From: an uncultured bacterium
Lineage (GTDB): Bacteria > Cyanobacteriota > Vampirovibrionia > Gastranaerophilales > Gastranaerophilaceae
DNA: 64,000 bases
Assembly (NCBI GenBank): GCA_902801985.1
Contig: CADCKD010000001.1
Location: forward strand, 1-64,000
Reading direction: 5' to 3'
The notes beneath the pieces are model-generated. The model did not search any database. It had not been told where the DNA came from and worked only from the letters and a program-made list of their open reading frames with translations. A program made the translations under genes and the position numbers. Shown here piece after piece: positions 28,454 through 36,951 of this stretch (positions are counted from its first letter, which is position 1; each line of letters starts with the position of its first letter).

Positions 28454-29608
28454 TTATATACTCCTTACTGATTCTTTCGTCTTTCCATCTGAAATATAAA
28501 TTTTACCATCACATAAATTACATGTTTTTATATTTATTAAATCAATTTGTTTTTCATTCCAATGCGTTAGCATTAAAGAACATTTATATTTATTTTTACC
28601 AAAGAAATAATAAGTTGGATTAATATTATTTACCCAATCTTCCCATATTCTATCTATTAACTGCTCATCATTAAGACGAGCGAATCTTAAACTACCCTGA
28701 CATGCATTGGGAATATTAGTATAGTCAATAATTGATTTATTAATATCTTCTACTCCACACTCATTAATCAGTTCTCCATCACCATGTCTAGTTAAATAAG
28801 TTCTTGATACATAACATACTTCTACATCCGCATTAATAATATTATTTTCAATTATATTATATGCATATCTCATTCCTGTATTAGACGGTGTACAAAAATC
28901 CCAATCAACTCTTGAATTTTGTCTTCCAATTAATAATCCTTGTCCATTTTCAAAAATGATATTTGAATATATTTTTAAAATTTCATCTCCAATTATGAAA
29001 GAATGGTCTAATACAAATTGTAGGTCATTTATAAAATGTGCTTTAATACCATTAAAATCTAAATCAATACTTTTTAATTTATATTTATAATATTCTTCTA
29101 TATTATTTAAATATTCCATCCAAAACTCATTCTTTTTATAAAAGAATGATATTCTACCTATTCCATAACTATCTTTATATCTTTCAAGTGTTTTCCAAAA
29201 ACCATTACCACATGTATTATGAAGACCAGATTGTTCTCTTTCCGTCAAATTAATTAAAATATCAAAAGGGGTAATAATTTTACATTCTGGATGAATATAT
29301 ACTTTAGGTGTAATACCAAATTCATTTTGTAAAGCAAGATATTCATTGACGAAAGTAATAGGATTAATTGCAAAATTAATACTAATATAAGTATCTGCAC
29401 CTTGGAAAGTACCAGAACTAAAATGAGAAAATACATGATGTTTACCGTCAATTGTATCAACAGTATGTGCTCTTTGAGATGTACCATTTGTCAATACGCC
29501 AAGCCACTTTTCAGAAGGATTACAAAAATAATCTGTAGCTAATCCCTTGCCCTCATCACCGTAATTGGACTAAGAACCTACAATAACTTTAATGTTTTTT
29601 GTAGGCAT
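28454..29608 (-). CDS. Adenylosuccinate synthetase-like enzyme with in-frame TAG
   Basis: The frame starts at ATG 29608 after AAAGGGGTG and reads 12 codons ending VIVGS, then TAG (29570-29572), then continues in the same frame as SNYGDEGKGL and the rest (about 384 codons in all). The P-loop GDEGKG with catalytic Asp, the NGTSQRAHT loop and the following SGTF segment identify the PurA fold (IMP + Asp + GTP to adenylosuccinate). Without readthrough only 12 residues or a late internal start (TTG 29494, which would lose the P-loop) are possible. The Asp rather than Ser in the P-loop argues against PurZ. Confidence 0.78.
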
Positions 29609-29631
29609 TTCATCACCCCTTTCTTTTTATT

Positions 29632-29729
29632 ATATATGGGTAAGGATTTACACCTTACATGCAGATTGGTTCCGTCATTCTGCGCCCTATTGCAACGTTC
29701 GCTGTGTCTACTTATTCCACCACCATATA
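29632..29729 (-). tRNA. Leu-type tRNA-like RNA with altered D- and T-loops
   Basis: On the minus strand TATATGG pairs with CCATATA as an acceptor stem. The D arm GTGGAAT..GTAGACAC is of the Leu type, and a class-II-like arm GCAGA...TCTGC and a 6-bp T stem (GTAAGG/CCTTAC) follow. The T-loop is TGTAAAT instead of TTCnnnn, and the D-loop has AAG where GG is expected. The anticodon hairpin is not a standard 5+7 and I could not assign an anticodon. It lies between the vWA and PurA-like genes. It may be a divergent tRNA or a tRNA mimic. Confidence 0.55.
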
Positions 29730-29735
29730 TTTTAT

Positions 29736-30614
29736 TTACCAACTAATTAAATTGGAATTATTATTTGTAGTCTCAACAGAATTTTCTGTAGAATAACCAT
29801 TAACAGAATTTTCAATGCACTTTACAATAGTACTAGGAAGTTCATCAAGTGTAGAAACTTTATAATTTTCTTTAAGCACTTCTTTAAAAGTCTTATCTAC
29901 TCTAGTTTTATAACTCTGATAACAATCATCAAAATCATCAATTGCAATATGATAAATATCAAACTTTTCTTTTGTAAGTTCATACAAATCTTTTGTTTCT
30001 ACATCAGCTTCCAGATTATCACCAGTTATTCTCTCAAGAGGATATTTAGGAAGGTAGGGATTAAGAGGTTCATCACCCATTGTGATAATAATACCCTTTT
30101 TACCACGCCCCCAACAATCAAGTTTAGTATGATGTAATCCAAAATACCAAGCAGCAGTATAAGATTCAAATCCGTTACCACCACCACCATGTTCCATATA
30201 AACCTTATCAAGATGCTCTGCAATTCTCACATCAGATTCAAACTGAGAAGCCTGAATAGGTGCATGGTCGTAAGCTAAATCACCAATACCCATAATCATA
30301 AATTCAATGTCATCAAATTTATCATAAAGAGATGTGATAATGGTATTAAGATTCTGGGCTGTTTTAATACAAGCACTCCCCATTGAACCAGTTACATCAA
30401 GACCAATAATTACTGGAATTGTGTTAGGGTGTTCATCAGAATCACAACATTCACGAACCACCTTATAAGGATTTAAATCTTTGTGAATATGTGTTTGCTG
30501 ATAAAAATCTTGCAAATTATCAGATGTTACCGTACCTTTAACAACATCAATGGTTCTTCCTCTACTCGTTGAATAATTTATAAAACTGCTTGTTTCAAAA
30601 ATTCCACTACCCAT
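29736..30614 (-). CDS. von Willebrand factor A-domain protein
   Basis: A 292-residue protein. After an N-terminal FINYSTSRGR region, a vWA domain with the MIDAS motif D-x-T-G-S (LDVTGSMG, about 93) occupies residues about 85-260; a second metal-site segment GGGGNGFESYTAA follows at about 160. The stop overlaps no gene; the start overlaps the stop of the upstream gene (shared nucleotide). vWA proteins bind partner proteins through metal. The upstream gene is the obvious partner candidate. Confidence 0.82.
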   Translation of the reverse strand: MGSGIFETSSFINYSTSRGRTIDVVKGTVTSDNLQDFYQQTHIHKDLNPYKVVRECCDSDEHPNTIPVIIGLDVTGSMGSACIKTAQNLNTIITSLYDKFDDIEFMIMGIGDLAYDHAPIQASQFESDVRIAEHLDKVYMEHGGGGNGFESYTAAWYFGLHHTKLDCWGRGKKGIIITMGDEPLNPYLPKYPLERITGDNLEADVETKDLYELTKEKFDIYHIAIDDFDDCYQSYKTRVDKTFKEVLKENYKVSTLDELPSTIVKCIENSVNGYSTENSVETTNNNSNLISW

Positions 30615-31225
30615 TATTTATTCTCCTCTTCACTCTCTTCTGTTTCGCCCAAAGAAAACATATTATCAAAATTAAACATGTTATCAAATCCACCATTGTT
30701 CATCATAGACAACATCATCATGTTGCCCATCATATTGTTCTGACCATTACCAGAACCATTTCCCATCATCTCAGACATCATTTTAAATTTAAGAATATTT
30801 TCAAATCCACCGTTCTTTTTACCCTTGTTAAAATTAAACATAGAGACAATCTTACCATAAAAGTAGGTAGACCCCATAAATACATGACGCTCAGGAAGAA
30901 TATTCTCAACTACAGAATCTTCATAATTAATAACTGTGATATAAGTATCATTTACTTCAATTACGCACTTCGGTACTCTCTTGCCATTCTTACCAGTAGC
31001 AAGAATAATATCATTTACTTCAACTTTATTTGTAGGAATTACAAAAAAGAATTCCTCACCAATATCAAATACAAAACTATCACAGTTAATCAATCTTTTA
31101 GACTTAGTAGAATAAGATTTATAACCATTTGTAGTCCTAACAGCTACATTACCATGCACATCCAACCTTACTAGACCTGCTTCAATCTTACCAAACATTC
31201 CGTTAAAAATATTTGCTCCGTTCAT
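30614..31225 (-). CDS. Met/Gly/Asn-rich C-terminal partner of the vWA protein
   Basis: A 203-residue protein. Residues about 1-135 are beta-rich (VAVRTTNGYKSY, SFVFDIGEEFFFVIP) and the last 65 residues are Met/Asn/Gly/Phe rich with MMGN repeats and an acidic end. It shares a nucleotide with the vWA gene, so the pair is translationally coupled. The low-complexity tail suggests a flexible or condensate-forming protein. Function unknown. Confidence 0.7.
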   Translation of the reverse strand: MNGANIFNGMFGKIEAGLVRLDVHGNVAVRTTNGYKSYSTKSKRLINCDSFVFDIGEEFFFVIPTNKVEVNDIILATGKNGKRVPKCVIEVNDTYITVINYEDSVVENILPERHVFMGSTYFYGKIVSMFNFNKGKKNGGFENILKFKMMSEMMGNGSGNGQNNMMGNMMMLSMMNNGGFDNMFNFDNMFSLGETEESEEENK

Positions 31226-31242
31226 TAATCCTTTTCCTCCTT

Positions 31243-31575
31243 TTATTTTTTATTTACTTGTTTCTTTTTCTTTTTAAATCCCATTGCTTTTATTTTTCGA
31301 TTAACAATAGAATCTATTCTTCTAATATATTCTTTAGCATTCCCAAATTCACGGTCGTAATATAATGCTGAATGCTCATTGTTAGGTTTAATTATATCAT
31401 ACATTAATATATTGTCAACTATATTATATACCAGTTTACAAAACAGAGTTGGTCTTCCTTTTATTTTAAAAATTGGAAATAATAAAATATAATTTTCATC
31501 ATTCAATGAATAATGGAACCCCAATTGATGGATATAATATAATGTTGAATTTATTAAATAATATCTATTATTCAT
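31243..31575 (-). CDS. Hypothetical basic protein
   Basis: About 110 residues from ATG 31575 (MNNRYYLINS), chosen because the longer start at 31674 overlaps the cysteine-rich redox gene by 95 nt. Rich in Tyr, Asn and Lys, with a lysine-rich C terminus (KKKKKQVNKK). Function unknown. Confidence 0.55.
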   Translation of the reverse strand: MNNRYYLINSTLYYIHQLGFHYSLNDENYILLFPIFKIKGRPTLFCKLVYNIVDNILMYDIIKPNNEHSALYYDREFGNAKEYIRRIDSIVNRKIKAMGFKKKKKQVNKK

Positions 31576-31579
31576 AATT

Positions 31580-31765
31580 TTATTCTTCTGTTTTGATATA
31601 TAATCCACAATGACATTCTCCTGTAGATTGTTCAAGAAATTCTTTACACATGCAATGGTTCTCTGGAGCGTCAATTAATTTACACGGGCATAAGCCATTG
31701 CGCTCCTTTAACTTTGCCCTAATTTGATTAGCGAGTTTTAAATCATCTGTTACTTTTACTTTCAT
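31580..31765 (-). CDS. Ferredoxin-thioredoxin reductase-like cysteine protein
   Basis: About 61 residues from ATG 31765 (MKVKVTDDLK), immediately after the NrdG stop. The pattern C-P-C ... C-M-C ... C-H-C (GLCPCKLIDA, ENHCMCKEF, GECHCGLY) matches the catalytic subunit of ferredoxin:thioredoxin reductase, which holds a 4Fe-4S cluster next to a redox disulfide. Beside NrdG and NrdD it could supply electrons or activate thiols. The N-terminal extension to 31804 is less likely. Confidence 0.75.
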   Translation of the reverse strand: MKVKVTDDLKLANQIRAKLKERNGLCPCKLIDAPENHCMCKEFLEQSTGECHCGLYIKTEE

Positions 31766-31769
31766 ATTA

Positions 31770-32249
31770 TTATAACCTTTCTGCATATTGATTATCAGAT
31801 GCAAGATTTACACCCAATACTTCATCATAGTGAGGTTCTTGGTCTGGAATGTAGCGACCGTATTTAATAATTATATGTCCTAAATACTTTAATTCTTCAA
31901 TTATGGTTTTATTTATTTCTTCTTTATTATATCCAGTATAAATTACAACATCATCATGACAATTATAATTTAATCTTAATATTTTAATTAAATACAGAGC
32001 GCTGAATATAGAATCAAAAGGTTCTAACCCTTGAAGTACAATAGCCTCTGTAATGGGATTAGATATATATCTTCCGATTATTTTTTTTTCTGATATTATG
32101 ATATTAGGTTCATTAGCAAGAGAGCTGTTTTGACAAACAACTCTCCCACACTCTTTATCACATTTAAATGAACAATAAGGAAATTCAATTACCATACTTG
32201 GTTTTTTATAGTTAATGAAATCTTCATCTATAATTCCTTTAATAATCAT
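31770..32249 (-). CDS. nrdG: Anaerobic ribonucleotide reductase activating protein
   Basis: A 159-residue radical SAM activase. Cysteines in FPYCSFKCDKEC give the C-x3-C-x3-C type cluster site of NrdG; a glycine-rich SAM motif (LQGLEPFD) follows near 73. It would generate the glycyl radical on the adjacent NrdD. The start overlaps NrdD's stop by 4 nt. Confidence 0.9.
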   Translation of the reverse strand: MIIKGIIDEDFINYKKPSMVIEFPYCSFKCDKECGRVVCQNSSLANEPNIIISEKKIIGRYISNPITEAIVLQGLEPFDSIFSALYLIKILRLNYNCHDDVVIYTGYNKEEINKTIIEELKYLGHIIIKYGRYIPDQEPHYDEVLGVNLASDNQYAERL

Positions 32250-34195
32250 GCAACTACCTCATTATTATTAATTGATTCCCATTCTCTCATATGATATTCT
32301 TTTGTTCTTTCTTTACTCCATGTATTAATTTTAGTAAAGAAACCAACAATTCTAGTAAATTCACTATCTACTGGCTTACCACATTTAGGACAAATAGTAC
32401 CATAAAAAGCGTGATTATTTACACAACATTGAATCTTAGTATTAAAAGCAAAATAAGTAACACCTTGGTCAGCAATATATTCTGTCATATTCCATGCTTT
32501 TTCAAACGAATCAAATGGAGCATCAATATTTACATGTAAAATTGAACCACCATTACAATACTTGTCAAACATTGAAGCAATTTTAATTCTTTCTTGTAAA
32601 GTAGTTTTAATACCAAGAGGAATAAATTGATTACCATAAAGAGGTAAATCATAAATATTTGCATCTGGATAGAAAAATTTATCTTTTAACATTAACTTAG
32701 CTGCTGCATTTTCCGCAGGAATTTGTTCTGTATTTATCATATAATCACAATTATATTTTTTAATAAATTCATCAGCAGTTTGACGCATTGTTTTAAAAAT
32801 TTGTTCTCCAAATCTAAATGCGTCATCTGTATAAAAAGTATTTCCAAATTCATCTATAGTTACATACCCGAATTTTTTCATTGTTTCATATACGCCAATA
32901 AATCCAATAGTATTATAAAGATGGTCAAAATCTATTAGTTCATAAGAAAAATTGGGAAGCAAATTCTTTTCTACATTTCGTTTTATAATATATCTTACAC
33001 AATCTAAAGCTTTTAAAACAATATTTGTTCTTCTTACAAGTTCATTTAAATATTCTTCTTCTGAATTTGTATCAAGAGCAAGTCTAGCTAAATTAATTGT
33101 ATTAACTTTAACACTTCCTACTTTAAGTGCTGTACCTCCGATTGAGTTAAAATATCCAAGGTCTTCAATTGAAGATTTTAATCGACAACAATTAGATAAA
33201 CTTGTAACCGTATCATCAATAAATATATTAGAATCATTCCATTCCATATTATGTTTAATTGCCCATTTAGCAAACTCTTCATCACCAAATTTTCCATTTT
33301 GTCTTAATAATGAAATAGTATTAACAGGAAATGTAAACATTCGTGTATATCTAATTTTCGCCATTGTTTCCATATACCATTTCTGAAATTCTATGATTTC
33401 TTCTTCATAATCAATCATATACGTTCCATCTGGAAATTCAGCACCACCAAATAAAGCTTCAAAATATGGTCTATCAAATACACTAGTGTTTGTAAAAGCT
33501 GATTGACTACCATCCCTTACATAACTTCTATTTACAGCATATATAAATCTTTGAAAGTTTTGTTGAGCATAATACTTTTCATTATGAGATGTTCTTACAC
33601 CTAAATAATCACTATCTATATCTTTTTTCCAAAAATAAAACATATAAGGAATCAAATTAGGAAGCCCAACTGCACCACTGGTTCTGTTACAATTATAACT
33701 AACATATTCTTTTACAAAATCAACAAATGTAGTTAAATGTTGAGCTGGTTCTGCACCATCTCCATCATCAAAGAATTGTCCTTTTTCTGCTAAATCTTTT
33801 AAATCATAAGCAAAACAATATGAACGGAAAGTTGATGAAGGAGAGTCATGCATGTAACTTCCACCAATCCATTCCAAATCTAGCCAATCATTCGCTGCTC
33901 TAAAGCCATATTTTTTTTGTATTTCATAATGAATTTTATTAAAAGCAAGTAATTTTGAATGAGGTTTTGGCATTTCTCGTTCAAGAGTTACAATGTCTTT
34001 ATGCCAAACGTTACTATTACCATCAATAGAAGAATCAGCAACTACTTTTTCATCTACAAAATTATCAATAAAATCTGTGTAACTTAATTGTCTATCGTCA
34101 AAACCATTAAGTCTTGCTATTTGTGTTCCATATTCACCTTGAAGCTTGTTATACCTAGTTGTAAAATTTTTATCAAGTCTAATATTTATATTCAT
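32246..34195 (-). CDS. nrdD: Class III (anaerobic) ribonucleoside-triphosphate reductase
   Basis: A 649-residue NrdD. Conserved catalytic segments include CNRTSGAVGLPN (about 168), DTVTSLSNCCRLK (about 328) and the Zn site C-x2-C...C-x2-C near the C terminus (QCCVNN, CPKCGK). The glycyl radical loop is RIVGFFTK near residue 616. It lacks a long N-terminal ATP-cone domain. It makes deoxynucleotides without oxygen, indicating an anaerobic host. Coupled with NrdG downstream and a glutaredoxin-like protein upstream. Confidence 0.93.
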   Translation of the reverse strand: MNINIRLDKNFTTRYNKLQGEYGTQIARLNGFDDRQLSYTDFIDNFVDEKVVADSSIDGNSNVWHKDIVTLEREMPKPHSKLLAFNKIHYEIQKKYGFRAANDWLDLEWIGGSYMHDSPSSTFRSYCFAYDLKDLAEKGQFFDDGDGAEPAQHLTTFVDFVKEYVSYNCNRTSGAVGLPNLIPYMFYFWKKDIDSDYLGVRTSHNEKYYAQQNFQRFIYAVNRSYVRDGSQSAFTNTSVFDRPYFEALFGGAEFPDGTYMIDYEEEIIEFQKWYMETMAKIRYTRMFTFPVNTISLLRQNGKFGDEEFAKWAIKHNMEWNDSNIFIDDTVTSLSNCCRLKSSIEDLGYFNSIGGTALKVGSVKVNTINLARLALDTNSEEEYLNELVRRTNIVLKALDCVRYIIKRNVEKNLLPNFSYELIDFDHLYNTIGFIGVYETMKKFGYVTIDEFGNTFYTDDAFRFGEQIFKTMRQTADEFIKKYNCDYMINTEQIPAENAAAKLMLKDKFFYPDANIYDLPLYGNQFIPLGIKTTLQERIKIASMFDKYCNGGSILHVNIDAPFDSFEKAWNMTEYIADQGVTYFAFNTKIQCCVNNHAFYGTICPKCGKPVDSEFTRIVGFFTKINTWSKERTKEYHMREWESINNNEVVA

Positions 34196-34443
34196 AAATT
34201 ATTTTGCTCCTTTATTAATTCTGTTAACATACCTTTACCATGTTCAAAATCTTTCAATAAATCCATTGAAGCCTTCATATCATAAAGAGTACCATTAATT
34301 TGAAGAACAGGGGCATTTTGATATCCTTTTTCAATAAGAAAATTTATATCTTCTGAAATTGTAAATTTAAAACCATTTTTAATTAATCTTTTCTTTAATC
34401 CTTCACATCTGCCACAACCTTCACTAACAAATAAAACCATCAT
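34192..34443 (-). CDS. Glutaredoxin-like thioredoxin-fold protein
   Basis: An 83-residue protein with the active-site C-x2-C (EGCGRCEGL, about 10-13), the cis-Pro segment NAPVLQING and a helical end. It overlaps the NrdD start by 4 nt, indicating a role as reductase electron donor or thiol regulator for the class III enzyme. Confidence 0.85.
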   Translation of the reverse strand: MMVLFVSEGCGRCEGLKKRLIKNGFKFTISEDINFLIEKGYQNAPVLQINGTLYDMKASMDLLKDFEHGKGMLTELIKEQNNL

Positions 34444-34503
34444 TTCTTTTATTATCCTCCTAGTAATTATAATATTTTATAATCCTTTTAATCCATATAA
34501 TAT

Positions 34504-35073
34504 TTACAAGCTTTGAATATATTCATCAATAATATCAGCTACATCTTTTAATTCAGTACCACTATTATTATAAATACATTTATCAGCAAAATATTCAAAT
34601 GCTACAAAATCATTTTCATCCGCTTCAATTCGTCTTTCAACTTCTTTAGGATTATCTCCTCTGCGTTTGAGTCGCTTACTTATTGTACCCGAATTTGCTC
34701 GTAAGTATATAATTTTCGCATTAATTTTTTTACTTCGAGCTTCTTTGGTAAAATCCTCCACCCCTGAAGGTGTTAAAATAATTAATCGATTTTCAGTATT
34801 ATTTTTAGGATTAAGAAGTTCATTTTTAGGAGAACCGTAATACCATATTCCTTTTACTGTATTGTATTCTTTTGTCTCCATAAAAAATCCTTTAGATTCT
34901 TTTTCTTTAAATTCTTTTTCAGAAATAAAATAATAAGGATTCCCCTGTGATTCATGTTGTCTCATTGGACGAGTTGTGTATGTTTTAATTCTTTTATATC
35001 CTCGTCTACAAAGTTCATTAACTACTGCATCTTTTCCAGAGCCACTTTTTCCTGCTATAATAATTAATGCCAT
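34504..35073 (-). CDS. Guanylate kinase-like nucleotide kinase
   Basis: A 189-residue kinase. P-loop GKSGSGKDA (about 8-16), the GMP-binding YTTRPMRQHES and a later YFISEKEF are characteristic of guanylate kinase. A Lys/Arg-rich lid (SKRLKRRGD) follows. It would convert (d)GMP to (d)GDP in the phage nucleotide pool. Asp follows the P-loop Lys where Thr/Ser is usual. Confidence 0.85.
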   Translation of the reverse strand: MALIIIAGKSGSGKDAVVNELCRRGYKRIKTYTTRPMRQHESQGNPYYFISEKEFKEKESKGFFMETKEYNTVKGIWYYGSPKNELLNPKNNTENRLIILTPSGVEDFTKEARSKKINAKIIYLRANSGTISKRLKRRGDNPKEVERRIEADENDFVAFEYFADKCIYNNSGTELKDVADIIDEYIQSL

Positions 35074-35076
35074 TTG

Positions 35077-35292
35077 TTATTCCTCTTTAATTTCTTCTAC
35101 TACAGCTTCTTCAGTTATTCTGGTTGCTTTGTCTAATTCTGTCAAAAAGTCAATAATACCAGAAATTCTAAAGGCACTTTGTGCTCTAGTACTATCATCT
35201 GAACATTCATATATAAAATCTGTTTCATCTTTAATTAAAGATATACCCATTTCAACAATATCTTCATAATCAATCTTTTTTCTGTTCTTCAT
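35077..35292 (-). CDS. Small acidic hypothetical protein
   Basis: About 71 residues from ATG 35292 (MKNRKKIDYED), chosen for its better distance to GAGAGG; longer starts overlap the upstream gene heavily. Helical and acidic, ending EEAVVEEIKEE. It lies 3 nt before the kinase gene. Function unknown. Confidence 0.55.
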   Translation of the reverse strand: MKNRKKIDYEDIVEMGISLIKDETDFIYECSDDSTRAQSAFRISGIIDFLTELDKATRITEEAVVEEIKEE

Positions 35293-35653
35293 TGTCATTT
35301 TCCTCTCTATAATTTTTAAAGAATTCATCAATATCAAACCACTTGTCTTCAATGATGTTACCAATTTTTTTAATTGGTGAACCCCATCCCTCATCTACAA
35401 CTCTAATGTATTTATCTTTTAAATCTTCCCATCGTTCTACACCAACAGTATCCATGATTCTCATCATTGCAACCAAACCACCACCATTTAATGCTGTAAA
35501 AGATTTACTATGAAGATAACCATGCCCAATACAATACCCACCATAGCTAATTCCCCATCCATCACCTTCAAGTAAAAGATAAAATGTAAGACAGGCATGG
35601 TCAGCCATTGTCAATGAAACATTTTTTATTTTTACATTTTTAATTTCACTCAT
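35270..35653 (-). CDS. Conserved hypothetical phage protein
   Basis: A 127-residue protein with a glycine-rich middle (GWGISYGGYCIGHGYLHSKS) and helix-rich C terminus. The arrangement resembles conserved clostridial phage proteins of unknown function. It overlaps both neighbours by a few bases. Confidence 0.65.
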   Translation of the reverse strand: MSEIKNVKIKNVSLTMADHACLTFYLLLEGDGWGISYGGYCIGHGYLHSKSFTALNGGGLVAMMRIMDTVGVERWEDLKDKYIRVVDEGWGSPIKKIGNIIEDKWFDIDEFFKNYREENDNEEQKKD

Positions 35654-35864
35654 CTATATTATTTTCCTCTTTATTATTTTTAATATTATCATCTTTATCT
35701 TCTTTATTTTCTTTCTCCATAAAAAGATGATAATCATTTTCTTCAGTACACATATATTTAAATAATGCCCAACTTGTTCCTTCATTGGCATTTAAATATC
35801 TACGACATTCTTCTTTTTTAGGACAATCATTATTTTCTTGCGTGCAACAAATATAAAATGGCAT
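35646..35864 (-). CDS. Small cysteine-containing protein
   Basis: A 72-residue protein with N-terminal FYICCTQENNDCPKKEECR, a possible metal site, and a very acidic and Asn-rich C-terminal half. It overlaps the downstream gene by 8 nt. Function unknown. Confidence 0.6.
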   Translation of the reverse strand: MPFYICCTQENNDCPKKEECRRYLNANEGTSWALFKYMCTEENDYHLFMEKENKEDKDDNIKNNKEENNIDE

Positions 35865-35865
35865 A

Positions 35866-36144
35866 TTAAACTAATTTCCTCCCACATTCTGGGCAAAACT
35901 TTGGGTAATATTCAGCATTATCATCTCCAGTTGCCCATATAACATATCTACCATTATGTTGAACACCAAAAAGCAAGTCTAATGCAATTCCATTCCAAGC
36001 TCCATAACCAAGATATTTTACATCATCAATTACATTATCACCATAACCACAATAATTATCATCTTCAATAGATGGTTTTATAAAACAGATACATTTATTA
36101 TTCATATCAAATCTCTTCCTCATATGCTTTCTGAGCTTCTTCAT
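35866..36144 (-). CDS. Small hypothetical protein with zinc ribbon end
   Basis: A 92-residue protein. The C terminus YPKFCPECGRKLV is a typical half zinc ribbon, and KCICFIKP near residue 18 could supply the other cysteines. It is adjacent to the ThyX-like gene. Function unknown. Confidence 0.6.
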   Translation of the reverse strand: MKKLRKHMRKRFDMNNKCICFIKPSIEDDNYCGYGDNVIDDVKYLGYGAWNGIALDLLFGVQHNGRYVIWATGDDNAEYYPKFCPECGRKLV

Positions 36145-36149
36145 ATGTA

Positions 36150-36905
36150 TTAAATACTAATCTTATCAATAAACGTTCTATCAAACCATGGAAGAATTTC
36201 TTCAACTGCATCTTGTATTCTCTCGGCAACTTCTTTAACCTCTGGATTTGCAGTACCATTTTTATTTCTCATTTTATAAACATGCGCCCACTGTGCTAAA
36301 TTGATTTTAAAAATAAAGTTAGATGGAATACACATTCTATACAATCCACGTTTTGCGTCACGATTATTTTGCAAATCTTCTCTTACATAACCACCTTGTG
36401 CCAATACAAAAGTCTGCCCATCTTTTTCAATAGTTTGTGGAGTTTCAATACCTAACATCTCAAGCGCAATTTCTGTAGGAATAATTTTATCTTTATAAAA
36501 ATCAGACATTTCATCTTCGCCAAAATCTGCAAGTCGTGTAGAAGAACGTATAATTCTATTATTAAACCTATAAGCATGAGCATCCCAGTCATCCTGACCA
36601 GCTCTATGCAGACCTTCAACGGTTACAGATAATGTAATAAAATCAAGCATTGTAATATGTTTCCAAGCGAATTTGCAGAACGATTCGAGACGCTTCTCTG
36701 TTCTGTCTTGAGCGGATTGGAGTTCCGACAATAATGCAAACGGCTCACAACTTGAATATGGACATTTACTTAAAATATCTATAACTTTGCAATCATGTCT
36801 TATTTTTTCTTCAAGTTCTCGTGTCCATGTTCTCTTGCTCAGATACATAGACGTAAGTGCGTCTGCAAGACCAGTAATTTCATTAAGATATACATTCATT
36901 ATCAT
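36150..36905 (-). CDS. thyX: ThyX-like flavin-dependent thymidylate synthase
   Basis: A 251-residue protein. The segment LDFITLSVTVEGLHRAG followed by AYRFNNRIIRSSTRLADF matches the ThyX core where canonical enzymes read R-H-R-x7-S. Only some arginines of that motif are retained. The C-terminal NFIFKINLAQWAHVYKMRN matches the ThyX substrate-binding helix. If active it makes dTMP from dUMP with FAD, in line with the dUTPase in the same block. The departures from the signature may lower activity or change its substrate. Confidence 0.75.
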   Translation of the reverse strand: MIMNVYLNEITGLADALTSMYLSKRTWTRELEEKIRHDCKVIDILSKCPYSSCEPFALLSELQSAQDRTEKRLESFCKFAWKHITMLDFITLSVTVEGLHRAGQDDWDAHAYRFNNRIIRSSTRLADFGEDEMSDFYKDKIIPTEIALEMLGIETPQTIEKDGQTFVLAQGGYVREDLQNNRDAKRGLYRMCIPSNFIFKINLAQWAHVYKMRNKNGTANPEVKEVAERIQDAVEEILPWFDRTFIDKISI

Positions 36906-36951
36906 TTCCTCCTATTATCCTTATATTAATAATTATTATATTATATTCATA

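Noticed and set aside
28454-29608. PurZ and a Z-genome (2-aminoadenine) pathway
   Set aside because: The P-loop keeps Asp (GDEGKG), whereas PurZ has Ser there. No PurZ partners such as MazZ were recognised, and the phage polymerase is not a DpoZ-type family A enzyme. The HD protein at 21908 has no DatZ-specific feature I can see.
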